From: Chlamydomonas sphaeroides
Lineage: Eukaryota > Chlorophyta > Chlorophyceae > Chlamydomonadales > Chlamydomonadaceae
Reading direction: 5' to 3'
Assembly: GCA_001662425.1 (NCBI GenBank)
Contig: BDDC01000287.1
Coordinates: forward strand, 11,399 to 75,398
DNA: 64,000 bases
Shown: piece by piece, positions 46,591-58,820 of the stretch
Layout of the letters: each line of letters starts with the position of its first letter
How positions within the stretch are numbered: the stretch's first letter is position 1
The notes under the pieces: model-generated
The model's input: the letters and a program-made list of their open reading frames with translations, nothing else
The model's database searches: none
Told to the model about the DNA's origin: nothing
Made by a program: the position numbers and the translations under genes

Positions 46591-48136
46591 GCGGGCGCTG
46601 GGGGCTTGGTGGGAGAGCGCAGAGCGTGAGGCGCCCTGGGAGGGGCGGGGCTTGTTTGTGAGAGCTACGACCACCGCAGCGGCAGAGGCGTGTGGCGTGG
46701 CGTGGTGAGGGGTGGTCGGGGACCGCGCGGCCGATGGCAGCGCCCGGGGCCCCGTTGGGCACTAGAGGGCTGGGCTCCGGCTGCATGTGCCGCCGGGCCT
46801 TTGCGACTGAGGCGGCCGGGTGGCGGCCGGGTGCCCCGCGGCCGATGGCAGCGCACGCAGGGCGGCAGCGGGGCGCCGGGCGCCCACAGCGGCCGGCAGC
46901 GGGCCGCAGCGGGGCCGGCGGTGTGGGCCGGAGGCCGGCGGCACGTGGCCGCGGTGGTGGGCACGTGGGGCAGAGGGTGACACGGACAAGCGCGGTGCGG
47001 GCATCGACAGCATGGGCTTGGGTGGTGGCCGCAGCGGAGCGCGTCGCATGTGCGGGTGCTTGCGGGGTGCTTGCCGCAGCGGCGTGGCACGTGGCTGCGG
47101 GGGGGGGCGGGGGGGGTTCCTGTGCGGTGCCTGCGTTTGGGGGCCTGCCTGGCCAGAGGTGGTGCTGGAAGAAGCAGACGGCTGACATGCTCAGTGGTAA
47201 CATGTGGTGTCCAGTGTGGGCCGGTGGGCCTCGTGTAGCGGCCAATGTGGCAGCTGTAGCGCCATAGCCGGTGGGCTCCTGACGGCCTGGGATTACCTCT
47301 TGCTCCGCCTGCTACAGCGACGTCTCTTCACATCGATGCCTCTGCGGATGGTGGATGCGTGGCCTGCAGCCCACACAGGTTGGCTGACGCGCACAGGAAT
47401 TAAGCGCTCCTCGCTCCGGCATGCCCGCCCCTCCTGGGTTCCAACGTGAAAACCAGGGGGGAACGTGTTCCAATGGCAGCGATTGGCTGCACTCGGCGGA
47501 CCAGGGATGACACGACGCGCACCGATACTGCTGGGGTGACATGGTCGCCGCAGTTTAGTGATGCATCCGCAAAGTTGGGACGAGTTGGGCTGGGCCAGGT
47601 AGAAAGGACGAACACGCCTGGCCCAGTCCTGTCCTGCCCGACCGCGTCGTACCGCAAGTGCCGAACTCGCGAAGCAGCACGCGTTCGCGGCTGCCACGAG
47701 TGCAACTTACACGTGTTTAGCTCAAATCAGACAGCAACGCGTAAAAACATCACAAAGGACTAACGCGAGCGCACGAGCTGCTTTAGACGTGCCCGTCGGG
47801 GCGATGGAACGTCCAAGCAGACCGCAATTGATTGCACATGGTACGTCAAGAGGCGATTGGCGACATGGCGGCGAGCTGCCCTCCGCGTTGGCATGGCAGC
47901 CACCACCCTGAAACCTTCATATCAATGTACGCGGCGTAACTCAATGATATTGGACTTCATGACCGACGACACGTTTGCTTGCACAGGCCGTCAAGGGCGT
48001 CACACACATTGCCAAAGCCGCAAGTCGGCTTGCGTAATCGTCAGCGGCATTCCGCAGACCTGCCTAAATATTTCTACGTCTTCCTGTGATAGCCATCTCG
48101 CACTCTCGCACTAGTGGGACGAGTTTCGGCAGCCCA

Positions 48137-51100
48137 ATGCCAGGCGCAGCGGGGGCTGCCGGCGCTGACGCTACGCACGCACCGTCGTCCTCTGCTAAAC
48201 GCAAATCACCCCGCACAAAAAAATGCAAGGTACGGTTCTTCTATGCGGGTGATCACGAGTTTCGTCCGTTGAACAACAGAAACCCGTACTCGCCTGACAC
48301 GACCTGACATACCGCGACCACCTCATGTTCTTCAGGCCCTGGGGTGCGCCCGTTTGTTGGCGGCAGAGCGGCGCCACTGCCAGCGCTACGGCCTGTGCCG
48401 AGAGCACATTGGCGAGCAGCAGCTGCAGCTGGAAGACGGTGGTCCCCACCTCCGTTTCTGCCAGCAGGTTCGTTGCCATAGGCTTGCTTTCACACGTAGC
48501 GCAACCCAGCCGCACAGCGTTCAGGCTTGGCCGGCGCGTCTGTCCCTCGCCCTGCTTCACTCCACGTCGCCTCTCACATTGCGCACCCCAACCGCTTGCC
48601 CCACGCTCAACCCAGTGCTGCAAGCTGCACGACGTCAGCGAGTTTGACGGCGACCACCGGTGAGCTATACAGCCATATTTGCAGCCTGAACTGTATTGCA
48701 AACCACGACAAAACACGCGGCACACGCGCTATCCTCCTCTTGACGGACCCGCAACCGTGAGTATGGCCGTGGCCGTGACCGTAACCCGCTATCATGCCTC
48801 ACCTCAACCGCTCAGATCGTGCCGGGAGCGGCTCGCGGTGCACAGCCGCCGCCGCGCAGAGCAACGCCGGCAGCGGCGCGAGGCGTGCGCCGGCGGCCGG
48901 CGGCGGCGGGCGCAGAGCGAGGAGACGGACGCAGAGGGAGATGATGCCCCGGTAAGCTCAAGCTGACCAAGGTGCCCCATCCGGAATGGGAAGAAGGGCG
49001 TAGCCGCAGCCCAGTCCTTCACGCGCCTGCCGGCCGACCCCACCAACTTGGGCTGCTTTAGTTTAAGGCGTTGCTTGCGTAGGCGCCCACCACACCAGCG
49101 CTCTACGTGCCGGCACTCGTGCGGCTCGCGACCTCTGGAAGGTCCCTTCACCCGGACATGGCCGGGGCACGCTTGAATGCGAAGAGATGGCGGGCCCCCC
49201 GCCCCCCGGCCTCGCGCTAGCACAATCCTGCGGCCGCTGTTGCAACAGCCGCCGCCCAGCTAGCCAGCCACATGCGGCCAGGAGGCAGGGCCCGCCCTCG
49301 CTCGCTGCCAACTCAGCCCCCAACACCGCTACGCTTCCACTGGGCGCCGCCAGCTGAGGCCGAGCTCGGCCGCTGGCTGCGGCCGCGGCCGCTGCCCCCG
49401 TTGCCGCTCGGCCCCGGCTCGGAGGTGGCGGTGGCGGCGGGCCCTGCCTCCTGCGGGCCGGTGGCGGTGGCGGTGGCGGTGGCGGTGGCGGTGGCGGTGG
49501 CGGTGGCGGTGGCGGTGGCGGCGGTGGCGGCGGGCCTGCCCCGGCAGGCAAGCCGAGCTTGCTGCTGCCGCTGCGGCTGCCACCGTCCGGCCCCGGCCCT
49601 ACGCCGCCGCCATCGCCAGTTCGCCACCCCCGTCGCCGGCCCCGCTGGGCAAGCGGCGCGGCGAGCGCCTCAGGGCAGGCGGAAGTTGAAACAGGCAACA
49701 ATGCGAAGGGCGGAAGGCTTCCTTTCAAAGCCATGCCCCATGCGTTACGACAGCATGCTGCTCGCCTTTGTGGCTCGGCGCGCGAGCTCTGACGCGCACC
49801 GCCGCCCGGCCCCGGCCCCATTCCCCATACCCCATACCCCAGGAGCACGGTGGCGCGCAGCCAGCCGTCACAGGCGGGAGCACCGGTGAGGCCAGTCCAT
49901 GGAAGCTGCCGCCGCCACTGGCGGCGGGCGGGCCGCTGCCACTGGCGGCTGGAGAGCAGGCGCGGGCGCTTACGGCCTGTGCAGACGGCGCCGCCCCGAG
50001 CTCCAAGCCGACGGCCGCCTGCCGCAAGCGCGCCACCAAGCGGCCGCCGACAACGCCGGTACCCGCCAGCGCCAGCGAAGACGATACGCAGCGGCCCAGC
50101 CCTGGCGGCGCCGCCGGCCTGGTGATCGCGGCCGGCGGTACCACCCACCCGCCGGGGGCTGAGGGGCGGGACAGCCGGCAGCGGCGACGGCTTGACGCCG
50201 CCGCGGCCGCCACGGCGGCAACGCTGCTTGCAGCAGCTGCCAACAGCGGCAGCCGGGCTGACCCTAGCTCGGACGCTGACGCGCACGGCGCGAGTGCGTG
50301 CGACGGACCAGCGGCCCTGCCGTACGGCAGCGCCGCCGCCGTTGTGCATGCGGCCAGCGGCCCGGATGTGCTGGCCGGCACCCGCCCCGCAGGTGGCGCA
50401 GTGCCGCCGTCGCCGCGTGCCCTGGCCGACGGCGGCAGCGGCAGCGCGTTGCCGACACCGGCGCACAGCCCGGTCAAAGCGTTGGCGGGGCGCCTCCTGG
50501 CGGCGCCGCGCGTCCCACGGCTGGCGTCGCCGGAGGCCGCAGACGCGCCACCGCATACCGGCCAGCAGCCGTGTTCCCGCATCGCCTCAGCGGGCGCGCT
50601 AGGACTCGGCAGCGGCCTGCAGCGGCTGTCCCTCACGGACGGCCCCGGCGGCGCCGCCGGCGACGCGCCATCCTCGTCCGACCCCCGCCCCCCGGCCTCC
50701 GCCAGCGCCGCCGAGGACTTGCTCCTGAGTATGGGCAGCTGGCTGCATCAGCTGCCACGGATGGTGGCGGCGGCGGCGGCCGACGGCAGCGCCCTGCTCG
50801 ACATGGCCGCTGCCGCTGGCCTTGGCAGCGGCGGCGTGGCCAGCGCCAGCTGGCTGGCGTCAAGCGGCGGCGGAACCGCCGCTGGCGCCCTGACGGGCGA
50901 CGGCAGCTCCTGCGGCGCCGGGCCGCCGGCGCAGCGCGCCGCCGCCAAGCCGCAGCCGCCGGCGCGGCTGCTGGGACCGCTGGCGGAGGACGGCAGCGGC
51001 AGCGGTGGGCTAACGGGGCGTGTGCCTTGGTCGGACGCGCGCCTCGACGAAAAGCTTGAGGCCGAGCTAAGCGGCATGCTGGACGAGCTCGCGGCGCCGG

Positions 51101-51798
51101 AGGCCAGCCCGCCGCGGCCGTTGGCGCTGCCGCTGACGCCGCGGCCGCCGCCGGCCGATGTGCCGCTGGAGCTGACCGCCGGCGGGCCTGGCTCGGCCGC
51201 AGGCGGGCGCAGGAGCCGCAGCGGCGGCAGAGACGTGAGCGGTGGAGACGTGATCTTGTGCGGCGGCTCTGAGCTGACGGTTGCGCCGCTGTGGGCTGGC
51301 GTGGCGCCTAGCTGGCAGCCCGCGGCCGCGCCGCCGGCGGCGATGCTGCCTCCGTACCCACCGGCCTACCTGCCGTTCTGGCCGGTGTCGCATGGCCCGC
51401 CGCTGGCGGTAGCGGCGGGCGCGACGTCCTTTGCGGCTCCCGGCGTCGGCTGTTTCAGCCATGGCTGCGACAGCGCCGCCGGCGGGCTGCCGGCGGCGGG
51501 GTCGCTGGGTGTCTGCGGCGCCGCGTCCGCGCATGCCGCACTGCATGCGGCGGCAGTGAAGGCGTGGGAGCGCTTGGCTGCCTTGCAGCACGGCCCTGCC
51601 GCCGCCGCGGAGGCGGACGGTCCCGCGCAGGCCGGCGCGCGCGAGGTGGCTGCGGTTGGCGTCTCGTCCGCGGCGCCCCTCACGCGCGCGTTCCAGGCCG
51701 CGGCGGCGGCGCGCGCGCCGCGCGCTGAAGAGGCTGGGGCGGCGGCGACGGCGGCGCGTGCGGCGGTGGAGGCGCGGCAGGCGCCGCCCAGCGATTGA
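48137..51798 (+). CDS. SBP-box transcription factor 2
   Basis: Five exons with consistent phases: 48137-48229, 48336-48467, 48616-48659, 48816-48951, 49843-51798; 786 residues. The SBP domain (about 30-105) is assembled across three introns and keeps all zinc ligands: C-KALG-C, RYGLCREH, RFCQQ then CCKLH, and HRSC. The basic tail RRRAEQRRQ is followed by REACAGGRRRRA and an acidic EETDAEGDD. It is expected to bind GTAC-core DNA in the nucleus. The large last exon is Ala/Gly/Ser-rich. Its ordered parts are LLLSMGSWLHQLPRMV, the motif DARLDEKLEAELSGMLDEL (about 533) shared with SBP factor 1, and a Pro/Tyr/Trp-rich patch (LPPYPPAYLPFWP). The first and second introns of the SBP domain sit at the same codons as in factor 1, which supports a duplication origin. 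The 891-base last intron holds a (GGTGGC)n array; another exon there cannot be excluded. Confidence 0.93.
49460..49533. repeat. (GGTGGC)n microsatellite in SBP factor 2 intron
   Basis: About twelve hexamer copies, the last ones degenerate. The alternating Val-Ala or His-Arg frames through it are repeat products. Confidence 0.9.
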
Positions 51799-52352
51799 AG
51801 ATCGAGGAGGCCTCGAGCAGTGAGGTCCAACAGCGCCTGGGTGGAGCGATGTCGGCCCAGGGGCGGACACCCGCAGGCGCCTCAGGTTCTTATACGCGCC
51901 ACATCAAAAACATCCTAAACATTCTACACGGGTCGCACGCTGCTTGCGCGGCGTCGACGGTTACCATGTCATCGTCTCTCGGCAATGCGTCACTGCTTAC
52001 CTACGACGGACGCTGGCGCCACACGGCGGCGGCGGCGGCGGCTCCACTGGCTCCCATCGCGGCGGGCGCATCGGCCGCTATAGCCGAGGCCTCGCCAGAC
52101 ACGTCCATCGCCTATTGGTGCGCGTTGTCGACAATTTGCAGCACAAGACTGCGGCGGCCTGGGTGCGTCAGGTGGTGTCGACTGCCTCTCATGTGCGTCG
52201 CACGCTGCGGCCGCGTCCCCCGTGGAGTGTGTGTCGCCTTTCGACACGCGCTCGCAACGCGGGTGGGTCGGCGCGCGGCCACGGCTTTCAGAAATCACCA
52301 CCTCATGAGGTCAGTCGGTGGCTGATGCGTACCGGGTGATCGTGTGGCCGTC

Positions 52353-52357
52353 TGTAA
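52353..52357 (+). terminator. Putative TGTAA poly(A) signal of SBP factor 2
   Basis: TGTAA followed by GTAAA, about 555 bases past the stop at 51798. Confidence 0.5.
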
Positions 52358-52570
52358 GTAAAGGAAACATTTGTATGTGTGTCCGTGCCGGGTAGCCAGG
52401 CCCGTGTCTTCGTCACGCGCAGGGGCTGGGGCGGGGGATAAAGCGGCACCAGCAGAGTGCCGCGCTCGATAACAACGTACGGGCTGCGATAGCAGTGACG
52501 GGTCGACATCGGCCACGTGCAAGGCTAGAGATGCACGCGCATGGCGATGACGCACAGATGGGGAATGGAG

Positions 52571-52615
52571 GTTGGGCGGTTGGGCGGTTGGGCGGTTGGG
52601 CGGTTGGGCGGTTGG
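52571..52615. repeat. 8-bp tandem repeat GTTGGGCG
   Basis: Five full copies plus a partial sixth copy. Confidence 0.92.
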
Positions 52616-52759
52616 CGTGAGGAGCCCGCGTATAGGGGGTTACACCAAAGGTTGGGTCTGGGCCAAGCCGCGCGTCTGTGCGTGTGCGTGTTTTTATAAT
52701 AGTGCGAATCTCCCACAGAAGGCGCTGCGTCAGGTGTCGTAAGGCTTGTGTGTTGTGGG

Positions 52760-52786
52760 TTGTGTGGTTGTGTGGTTGTGTGGTTG
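52760..52786. repeat. TTGTGTGG tandem repeat
   Basis: Three consecutive 8-base copies within a GT-rich stretch. Confidence 0.8.
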
Positions 52787-52973
52787 CAATAGTACCATTG
52801 GCAGCGCCGGAACGACGTTGCTCCTGGCGGCTGGAGGCATGCAGGCGTCTAGCAGTGCCCGGATTCTGCAGCCGAGCCAAGCGACACGATGCGCCAGACG
52901 GCGTGACATGCCGCGCACGCCCGTGTTGCGCAAGCAAGAAGCAGAGCCCGCTGCAGGGCCTGTTTGGTTTTGC

Positions 52974-52976
<3 letters not shown>

Positions 52977-53025
<49 letters not shown>
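52977..53025. repeat. (GA)n microsatellite
   Basis: About 24 GA dinucleotides interrupted once by an extra A. Confidence 0.93.
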
Positions 53026-55688
53026 TGCAGGTCAGAGTTGCAGACAAGAGTTGCAGACAAGAGCTCTGCCGTCCGCGTGGGCCGGGCGCCGAGCGCTGGG
53101 GAGCCATGGCGTGAGTTTGCGTGCGTGTGGGCTTTTGACGCGGATCCGGAACACGAAGTGCCCGGCTGGTGTCGGGAGGCTTGTGTCCGTGGATTTTGAC
53201 GTTTTTTACTGGTATGGAGGCGGCACTGCTGAATATGTGGCGCCGGGATCAGGAGGTCTTCCTGGCGCGGATGACCCGTGGACGGGCCTGGCTGCTGAGC
53301 GGGCAGCCCAGGCGCCGGCGCCCGACTGCTATCGATGGTGGCGGAATTGCTCAAGATGTGGCGCCCAGATGGCCCCCATCACCGGGGTTGCAGGCTGCCT
53401 TGGCGGCAGGCCAGGCCGGGGCATCATAACGACATGGGACGGCTGCGACCCGCTCCGCGTGGGATGGTGTGTTCACTTTGAGAGTCGTACCAGAGTACGA
53501 ACCCGGTGTGTGGGCCTGAGAAATTGCCTCGGTAGCCGCGCCTCCTGCCGCCTGGCCTTGCGTGCAGCAAGCGGCAGTCGCGGGCAACCCTGCTAAAGAA
53601 GCACGGGCCACGGGGCCCGGGCCCGAGCGGGGCCACACACGCGCGCGCGCACACAAGTGCTGCCGGTGTGCTGTGTTGCGCGAAGGCCCCATGTGCCTTT
53701 TACTCTAGTCCTTGATGAAGGCGTGCGTGCCGATTCACGGCCGCTCGTGGGATGCGGGTGTGGGGGAAGTGGCCCGCGGTTGCGGGCATCATCGTGTTTT
53801 TCGTGTGTGCCTCGTGGTCTTACGACGCGACTGCCGGCGCCGGATGCGTCGGCTGCCGTGGCGCGCCCGGGCGCTCGCCTAATGCGAGAGGACTATCGAT
53901 GCTTACGAATGCCGCGCTGCTGCCCGGCCGGCCGGCGGTTGAGGGCTTCCGTCCATCCACGGCGCTTCCTCACTGACCTGCGGTTGCGTGTGTTCGTGTG
54001 CCGTGTAAGTCCAAGTGGCATGCCACCCGCGTGGGCGTGGCTTTGCGCGGGGGTATGGAGTCGTGTGCGTTGCGCGGCAGTGCGGAGGGTGTGGAGGGTG
54101 GATGGCTGGTGCAGGTATTCGTGGTAGGCGGCGCGGTGACTCGTCGGTTGCACGGCGGTTGGCGCGAGGCCGCTGCGCCAACCGCACGCACGGGCACGCG
54201 GGGTGGTTTGCGGACCCCGACACCCGGCAACGGCGCGTGCGGAAGTGATGGGGGCGGCCGGCACGGCGCGCGCTGTGGGCCCCATCTCGGCTGGCGGATG
54301 GCAGCGGCGTCTGTACGAGGCACGCTCGGACTGAACTGCGATACGGCGGGGAGGGTGGTCGAGGAGCACAGCGTCTGCCCGGCGAATTAGGCCGGGGCGG
54401 GTGGGAAGGCGGCTCTCCATGCCCGAGGGGCGATCGGGCCATGGGTGCTGTAGGGCCCCGACCCACGGGTCGTTCTCGTTTCCATGTGTGGCCCCATGTG
54501 TAGTAAGCATGGCAACTGCATCTTTAATATGGCATGTGCGGCTTACGGCTTGCGGTTGCCCGACACTGCTGCCGCCGCAGCCACGCGGCGGCCCGGTGCG
54601 CCGTTCCTTTCGCCGTGTCGCCCGGCGTCAGCCATTGCGCATGTGGCGATATGTCTCTGCCTATGAGCCTGCGCTGGTGCACGCCGGGGCCGCCGCGTCG
54701 CCCCGGGAGGGGGGTGGTGCGTGCAGCGGCGCTCGCGTGTGTTTGCTGCGGGGCCGCGTTCGGGGGGCCGTGTTTGCCGCATGCGGGGCACTCTGGTCAT
54801 GTACGCCTGTGTTGCATGCAAGCCGAGCGGGGAGTCTATTGGGGGTCCTCATGACGCGGACGCGTCTGCGCGCGCGTGACGAGAGTGACCATGGCCCGCG
54901 CCCCCGCCTGCGAGCGGCGCGAGCAGGAGCCAAGGGATGTGCGCCGAGCTGCGCGTGCGCGCGGTGCGGTGGCCAGGCTGCACGGATTGCACGGCTCATC
55001 GGTACGGATAAGATGAAGTCCCCTGCAGCGCATCAGCTCCGCTACATGGGGCCACGCAAGCGCACGTGTGACAAAGCAGCGATGTGTGCGGAATGGGGCG
55101 TCGATGGCGTGTCTAGCGAGCTGAGCTCAACAATCCGTCGGCTGGACAGGGCTGGACGGGCGGGCACCGGCCAATTCCCGAAGTGATGCTTGCATATCCA
55201 AGGAGCTTCCAAGCACGGGCCCACATTGGGGCTGATACATGGCAGCTGGCTCGGGTTGGGCTTCGTGCGCGGTGTTGCATTGGCATGTAGGAGTCTTCAG
55301 TGTAACAGGCATTCGTAGCATCCACACCCACGCCGCATTTTAGCAATCACAGAGCATGCCCCTGAGACCGCTGGTCATCAAGCTGCTATGCTACGCAGGT
55401 GACCTTCGGCACGGTAGACACACAGCCACCAGGACCAGGGGGGGCGATGGGGCAGGCGCGGGGGCGTGTGTTTTCGAAGCACGCTCGCGCTATTTGCCTT
55501 CGCGCTGTGAGCCTGTTTAACATTTACGCGTCGTCTTGCATACATTGATCTAGCTGCAGCAGGCCTGTTCGCTTGTCTCTGCGAGTCAATCCGTTTGGGC
55601 GACCGACCTCACAACACCTTTCACGTGAACTGGTACGCGTGCTTGGATCTAGTGGTATTCCTCAGCGCCCCTTGTGGGCAGGGGCGAC

Positions 55689-58286
55689 ATGGAGGCGCAG
55701 CTGCAAATTCGGCAGAATGCCATGGAGATGCAGGAGTACGTGAAGGAGCTGTTCGACTGGCAGACCTCTATAAAGAAGAAGGAGCGGTCCGCCAGGGCTG
55801 CCGCTTCTGCGGAGGCGTCCTCGTCGGCCGGGGCACCCGCACCCCGCGGCCGCGCCAGCGCCAGCGTCGCGGCCGCACCCGCCGACCTGTCTAAGCCCGC
55901 GCTGGGCCCCAAGGGCCTGGCGCGCGCGGCATCTGCAAGCACCCCTGCAACGGCGCCCAGCAGCCGCTCGGCGCCCAACAGCGCGCCCCAGCCCGCGAGC
56001 GCCGCGGCGCACACCTACACCGCCTACAACAAATGGGACAAGTTTGACGTTGACGCGGCGCTAGCCTCTGACGACGAGGACGTGCCAAGCAGCAGCGCCA
56101 AGCCAGCGCCTAGCCCCGCTGTTGCGTCGGCCGCCGGCGCGTCGGCGGCCGCCCGGTCGCCGCCGGCGCCGCCAGCGCCAGCGACGCCTGCCCCAGCTTC
56201 AGCGCCTAACGCCGCCACCGGGGGCATCACCATACCCGGTCGCGACCTGGCCGAGCCCTCGGGTGATGACCTGCTCCGCGCCGTCACCACCACCCGCGTC
56301 GCCAAGCCCGCGTCGGCCGCCGCCGCCCCTGCGCCCGCTCCGGCCGCGGCCGCGGCCAGCCCCTCGCCGCCCGACCTGCCGCCCATCCGCAACGCCCAGC
56401 CCACAACCGCCGACGGTTGGCGCGCGCGCGGCAACGACCTGTTCAAGGCCGGCCAGTACGAAATCGCGTACGAGTGCTACAGCAGCTCCGTACAGCTTGA
56501 GCCCACGTGCCTGGGCCACGCCAATCGGGCCATGGCGCTGCTCAAACTAAAGCGGTGGCAGGTGGGGTGCCACGTGTCAGGTTGGCGCGAGGGTTGAGTG
56601 CGCTGGTGCTGTGGGTGGGGCCACCTGCCCGCCACTCGGCATTGGGGGCGCCGCAACTGCACGCGTGCCCATCCGATCTGTGAACCGCAACATCGGCAGC
56701 GGAGACGGCCGCTGACGTGATTGTTGGGACCCCACTCACCACCCCCTGCAGGAGGCTGTGGAAGACTGCACCGCCGCCCTGGCGCTGGACCCGACCTACG
56801 TCAAGGCCCATCAGCGGCGGGCAGCGGCGCACGCGGCGCTTGGCGACGGCGGCGCGGCGGCGGCGGACTGGGAGGCGGCGCTGCGACTGGAGCCCGAGAA
56901 CAAGTGGGTGTGGGCGCCTGGAAAGGAGATGGGTATGCGTTGGGACACAGGTCCCGAGGCAGGTTGGCAGGGTGGCGGGGGGTGGAGCGGCTGGATATCA
57001 AGCCGCCACAGCTGTGAGAGGGCTGTGGGATGTGGGCGGGTTGGGACACCGAAGCTGGAGGGCAGGATGGTCACGGGAAATGAGGGGCAGCATGGAGTGC
57101 TCGGCGGCAGAGATGGGCAGGGCACCCGGCATGGCGCGCAAGCTGTGGGATACGCGGCCACGTGTGGGCTCGGCTTGACGATAAGGCACGGGCGGGAGTC
57201 TCTTTTCGCCGGACTAAAAAAGCAGGGCTCTTCGTGCCTGCTCTGCAGCCTATCGGCTTGTGCTGCATGTCCTCGGCGACCTGCTTTCCTCCTATGCTCC
57301 ATCCCTGGCCGCCCGTCCTGACCGCCCTGGCGGCTGGCTCCTCATTCCCCTCCCTCAGGGCCACCGCCGCAGACCGCGACGCAGCTGTGGCGGCGGTGCT
57401 GGCCGCACGTAAGCTGTCGGCGCCGGTCAAACGCACCGCCGTCGCCATCACGCCGGCGGCAGCACCGCCAGCCCCTGCGGCGCCAGAGCCAGCAGCGGCA
57501 CCGGCGCTGACGCGCTCGGCGGCGCCAGCGCCCGAGCCGGCGCCGGCGCCGGCGCAAGCTTACGCGCCGACGGCGATGCAGGACGCGCCCGTGTCTGCCG
57601 CCACATCAGCACCGACGGCGCCCTCGGGCGGTCCCAAGGTGCAGCCGGCGGCGGCGCCGCCGGAGCCCTCGCCTGCCGCCGAGCTCACGCCCGCGCCCTC
57701 ACCCTCGGACGCCCCAGCTGCCGCCACGCCACGGCCGCGGCCCGCGGCCGCGCCCAGCCCCGCCGCGGCCGCCACGGCGGCAGCGGCAGCTGCCGCCTCG
57801 GCGGCAGCGGCCGCCGCCGCCGCCGCCAGCTCCGGCCGCGCGGTGCCCCGCACGAGCGTGGAGTTCGAGTCCGCCTGGCGGGCCCTCGGGTCCGACCCAC
57901 ACCGCCAGGCGGCCTTCCTCGCCGCCATCCCGGCCGCCAGCCTGCCGTCAATATTCAAAAACAGCTTGACGGCTCCTGTGCTGTCCTCTATAGTGCGGTG
58001 CCTGCTGATTGCGATGGAGGCCGGGGCCGGGGCCGAGGCCGGGGCTGGGGTTGGGCCCGGGGAAGCGGGGCGCGGCGTGCCGGCTGAGGTAGGCGTTGGC
58101 CTGCTGGAGGGGCTCACAGGGGTGGCGCGCTTCGGCTTGATGGTGCTCTCGGTGCCGAGCAAGGAGAAGGCCGAGCTGCGGCAGGCGTGGTCGGCGCTGG
58201 AGGGTGCGCTGGCGGAGAAGCAGGGCGGCGGCGGGGCGGCCGTGTCGGGCCAGCTGTCGGCGCTGCGGGGAAGGTACAAGCTGTGA
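55689..58286 (+). CDS. RPAP3: RPAP3-like R2TP cochaperone subunit
   Basis: Three exons with consistent phases: 55689-56561, 56752-56903, 57359-58286 (TGA); 650 residues. RPAP3 links Hsp90/Hsp70 to the R2TP complex, which assembles RNA polymerase II, PIKK kinases, snoRNPs and, in ciliates and flagellates, axonemal dynein. The N-terminus (LQIRQNAMEMQEYVKELFDW) matches the conserved RPAP3 start. YNKWDKFDVDAAL corresponds to the conserved Trp/Lys-Asp-Val-Asp segment. One TPR array (about 241-345) shows GNDLFKAGQYEIAYECYSSS, NRAMALLKLKRW and AVEDCTAALALDPTYVKAHQ. After an Ala/Pro-rich linker, the C-terminus (about 502-640) has FESAWRALGSD, FLAAIPAASLPSIFKNSLT and VARFGLMVLSVPSKEK, the pattern of the RPAP3 C-terminal domain that binds RuvBL2. 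Animal RPAP3 has two TPR arrays; only one is seen here. A SPAG1-type relative is the main alternative. Confidence 0.9.
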
Positions 58287-58820
58287 GGTGGCGCCGCGAG
58301 GCTGCCGCGTGCGCTGACGGGCAGGGACGGGCGGGCGCGGAGCTTGCTCGATTAATGAGGCGTGGAGCCGTGGTTGAAGCTGACATGGGCCACAGGAAAA
58401 CTCTGCCGTGTCCGCCAATAGTCTACGAGCGAGGTGGGGAGTGAGGTGCGATACGAAGGCGAGCAGGTTGCGTGTCAGGGATTGGGTAGCGCAATTTGCA
58501 GCCTGTGAACGAGTCGAGAACAGCAGGTTACGCTTCGTCACATGCTAGCATGATGATAGGGAGGCGGTCAGTATGTGCAGCTACGCGGAAGAGGCCGTGT
58601 GTCGCGTCCCGATATCCCCAAGTATTATACTTCTCCGCTTGTCTCTACCTACTTTATGGTTTAACTCATAGACGTTGCACGACGCCAAAGTTTGCCGCTG
58701 TGACAAGTTTGCTACTGAAGAGGTCACCGTCCACACTGCAATGCTGGTGCCACCAGCCATACGCATATAATGCTCTCAATCGAATAACAAATAGCCTAGT
58801 GGAGGGAGTGCCGTCTCGCG
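58287..58820. other. Short intergenic region
   Basis: 3' UTR of the RPAP3 gene and promoter/5' UTR of the next plus-strand gene. Less GC-rich than the exons. No coding signal. Confidence 0.5.

Larger units (their letters stand above)
46088..48136. other. Intergenic, minisatellite-rich
   Basis: No supported coding exon between the thylakoid-type gene and SBP factor 2. The open frames at 46300-47250 are produced by the repeats and GC-rich composition. After about 47300 the sequence is less GC-rich and should hold the SBP factor 2 promoter. Confidence 0.55.
51799..55688. other. Long region without a supported gene
   Basis: Apart from the SBP factor 2 3' UTR and the RPAP3 promoter, this 3.9-kb stretch holds microsatellites and GT-rich sequence. 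Open frames at 52964-53596 and 54401-55186 lack recognisable domains, a consistent splice context or the codon pattern of the neighbouring genes. Confidence 0.5.

Noticed and set aside
49063..50556. 497-codon minus-strand frame with long poly-Pro
   Set aside because: Antisense to the SBP factor 2 intron microsatellite and last exon; the poly-Pro comes from the GGTGGC array.
54401..55186. 261-codon plus-strand frame
   Set aside because: Arg/Cys-rich composition without domain or intron signals; no better than its overlapping frames.
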